Source of the DNA: Phycisphaerales bacterium UBA1845
GTDB lineage: Bacteria; Planctomycetota; Phycisphaerae; UBA1845
DNA: 64,000 bases
Direction of reading: 5' to 3'
Assembly (NCBI GenBank): GCA_002338715.1
Contig: DDIR01000143.1
Coordinates: 1-64,000 of the forward strand
Every line of letters starts with the position of its first letter. Positions within the stretch are counted from its first letter, which is position 1. Below, in pieces: positions 62,065 to 64,000 of this stretch. The notes under the pieces are model-generated. The model saw nothing but the letters and a program-made list of their open reading frames with translations. It was not told the DNA's origin and did no database searches. The position numbers and the translations under genes are program-made.

Positions 62065-64000
62065 CTAGCGCACTGACCTTCCGATTTCGCCACCCTGGAT
62101 CACTGCAAAGTCGAGCAAATCCAGATCGCCATCATTATCGGCGTCAAACGCAGACAAGCACGATTCAACCGACCGCAACTGACTTGGCGCTGGGACTTGG
62201 AGCGGGCCATTGAAGCAATCCAACCACGCCGTGTAATCGAGAAGATCCACATCGCCGTCGCGGTCATAGTCGCCCAACGTCGAACCGCTACCACCGCTGA
62301 CGAAGTCCTGATAACAACCGAACCATGATTGATAGTCGATCAGCGTGATCGTACCGTCGTGATCGAAGTCGGTTTGATGCACGTAACCGCTGTCGCCAAC
62401 TGACTGCGAAAACGACGCAAGAAACACCGTCAAGTCGGCATCGTCAACATCGCCATCGCCGTCCAGGTCACCGCATGGATCGCATGCATCGAGCGACCCA
62501 TTTGCATTCTCGTCAAAACCCAGTTCGATTTCGTAAACGATGCCGACATCTTCGCCAGTCGTGTCATCGCGCCAGGCTCCGATCAACAACCGATCGCCAT
62601 GTCCCAACATGCTCGACGTGAAGTTATCGTTTGGCTCGGGTGATGGATTGTCCAACCGCCCAACATTCAACCCGGAGTATCCGTCGAACACGACGAACGA
62701 CCCGGCGTTTTCCGCGCCGACATCTGACAAGAGCACGCCGACGATTGCGCGAGCGCCGACAGCGGCGACATCGTGCCCGAACTGATCGGCAGTCACCGGC
62801 GCCGGGTTGTGCAGCGTCCTCAATACTGCGCCGGTTGCTGCATCGGCGATGTATGCGATTCCGACGTTGTCGCCATCGGAGTCATCGAGCGGTGCGCCAA
62901 TGACGATCTTACCTCCCATCCCCGCGACCGCTTGACCAAATCCATCACTGCTGTTGGGGCTCGGGTTTTGTATCGTGTGAACGATCGAACCGGTATGCCA
63001 ATCGATGACTTGAACGACGCCGGAGTTGACGGCTTGGCGGTCATCGCGCCCGACGCCAACGATCAGATAACCGCCAGCCTTAGTGAGGGTGCTGCCGAAG
63101 AGATCCGAACTCTGTCCCGTTGGGTTAGGGATCGTTCGCAGAAGATCGCCCGTCACTGCATCGAAGACGTGGACTGTTCCGGAATTGTTGCCAGCCGCAT
63201 CGTCCAGTCTCACGCCGACGATTACCGCGTCATCAATGCGAATCGCGGACTCGCCGAATTGATTGCCTTCGACCGGGCTGGGGTTGGCGATCGCAAATTC
63301 GAATCCATAGGTCGCGGCATCGAAGACGTAGATCATGCCTTCGTTTTCTGAATTGCCTGCCGCGCCGGGTGCGCCGATCCAGATATGTCCACCTGCGAGG
63401 ACGGCTGACGCGCCGAAGGCCTCTCCTTCCGCGGGGTTTGGGCTGGTAAATGTGTGCAGAATCGCCCCTGTGTCGGCAGCATAAAGGAATGCTCTGCCGG
63501 CTTCGTCGGCGAATGTCACGTCACCAGCCGATCCGATCAAGTAGCGATCATCGGTCATCGCCAGCGCCGATGGGAACCCGAATTGCGATTCGCTGTTGGG
63601 GTTATTAAATGTTCTCACAAATGCGCCGCCGAGCAGTTCGCAGGAGTCGGGCGTACCGTTGCTGTTGCAATCGGCGAGTTGTCCGGAGGCGATGTCACAC
63701 TCATCGGGTACATCGTTGGCGTCGCAATCCAGACTGAGAAAAGTCGTCAGGTCGCATGTGTCGGCAATTCCGTTGTGATTGCAGTCGGGTTGGCATTCGT
63801 CTGGTACGCCGTTGCCATCGCAGTCGGGGCTGCTACCGTCGGCGATGTCGAACAAGTCAGCGATCCCGTTTTCGTTGCAGTCAATCCCGCATTCGTCCGG
63901 TTCGCCGTCACCGTCTGCATCGATGCTTTCACCGCTGGCGATGTCACACTGATCGGGGATACCGTTTGAATTGCAGTCTTCCTCCAGACCCGATTGAATA
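62065..64000 (-). CDS. Partial: seven-bladed beta-propeller with calcium repeats and dockerin-like C-terminus
   Basis: The frame is open to the window edge, so the N-terminus is missing; at least 644 residues are visible. First come seven DCNxNGxxDxCDI-type calcium-binding units (for example CNHNGIADTCDL). Then seven FG-GAP-like blades of about 52 residues with SGTVHVFDAVTGDLLRTI-type hairpins form a beta-propeller. The C-terminus has four dockerin-like loops: DLDGDGDVDDADL, DFDHDGTITLIDY, DYDRDGDVDLLDY and DADNDGDLDLLDF. Stop TAG at 62065. Probably secreted; may bind the cohesin-like protein encoded just downstream. Confidence 0.85.
   Translation of the reverse strand, partial: IQSGLEEDCNSNGIPDQCDIASGESIDADGDGEPDECGIDCNENGIADLFDIADGSSPDCDGNGVPDECQPDCNHNGIADTCDLTTFLSLDCDANDVPDECDIASGQLADCNSNGTPDSCELLGGAFVRTFNNPNSESQFGFPSALAMTDDRYLIGSAGDVTFADEAGRAFLYAADTGAILHTFTSPNPAEGEAFGASAVLAGGHIWIGAPGAAGNSENEGMIYVFDAATYGFEFAIANPSPVEGNQFGESAIRIDDAVIVGVRLDDAAGNNSGTVHVFDAVTGDLLRTIPNPTGQSSDLFGSTLTKAGGYLIVGVGRDDRQAVNSGVVQVIDWHTGSIVHTIQNPSPNSSDGFGQAVAGMGGKIVIGAPLDDSDGDNVGIAYIADAATGAVLRTLHNPAPVTADQFGHDVAAVGARAIVGVLLSDVGAENAGSFVVFDGYSGLNVGRLDNPSPEPNDNFTSSMLGHGDRLLIGAWRDDTTGEDVGIVYEIELGFDENANGSLDACDPCGDLDGDGDVDDADLTVFLASFSQSVGDSGYVHQTDFDHDGTITLIDYQSWFGCYQDFVSGGSGSTLGDYDRDGDVDLLDYTAWLDCFNGPLQVPAPSQLRSVESCLSAFDADNDGDLDLLDFAVIQGGEIGRSVR

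Overview
The window looks like a chromosome segment of a Planctomycetota bacterium, most likely Phycisphaerae-like; this is inferred from content, since no rRNA gene is present. The signs are secreted proteins with CDDG-x-FCNG and GACC-type Cys-rich repeats, D-x-NGxPDxCD and dockerin-like calcium motifs, PEP-CTERM anchors, and small membrane proteins ending in a CxxC...CPECG ribbon.

Layout. (1) 123-5892, minus: a nucleotide-sugar operon of glucose-1-phosphate cytidylyltransferase (GTG start), an SDR epimerase/dehydratase and three tandem sugar C-methyltransferase paralogs. A perfect 25-bp inverted repeat lies between two of them. (2) 6044-11479, minus: one 1,811-residue exported protein with exactly sixteen 54-residue, 8-Cys repeats. 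(3) 11917-16164, minus: a coupled GT4, GT2, GT4 and PIG-L deacetylase group. (4) 16800-27239: two lipoproteins sharing a beta-helix module, a membrane-anchored conserved protein, a VapBC toxin-antitoxin pair with a readable promoter and operator, and two overlapping zinc-ribbon membrane proteins. (5) 27354-50664, minus: a 23-kb Wzx/Wzy-type exopolysaccharide locus, with heparinase-like lyase, nucleotidyltransferase-like protein, BY-kinase, a fused priming sugar transferase, Wza, WecG/TagA GT, Wzy/ligase, sulfotransferase, Wzx, three GT4s, a NodB-like protein, asparagine synthase and a methyltransferase. (6) 51876-64000: a coiled-coil lipoprotein, a 1,344-residue mosaic surface protein, two PEP-CTERM proteins, a STAS protein, a DUF2071/DUF393 pair, and a partial beta-propeller protein with dockerin-like motifs.

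How the parts fit. The EPS locus probably makes a sulfated, possibly amidated or methylated polysaccharide. The rfbF and C-methyltransferase operon could supply a branched sugar to it. PEP-CTERM sorting is known to go with EPS loci, but the exosortase is outside this window.

The most interesting candidates for an undescribed system are: a PEP-CTERM protein with a cohesin-like fold directly downstream of a dockerin-motif beta-propeller gene; a domain shared between the mosaic protein and its PEP-CTERM neighbour; and the priming transferase whose usual membrane/CoA-binding half is replaced by a nucleotidyltransferase/hexapeptide-like half. All product names rest on motif reading, without database searches.
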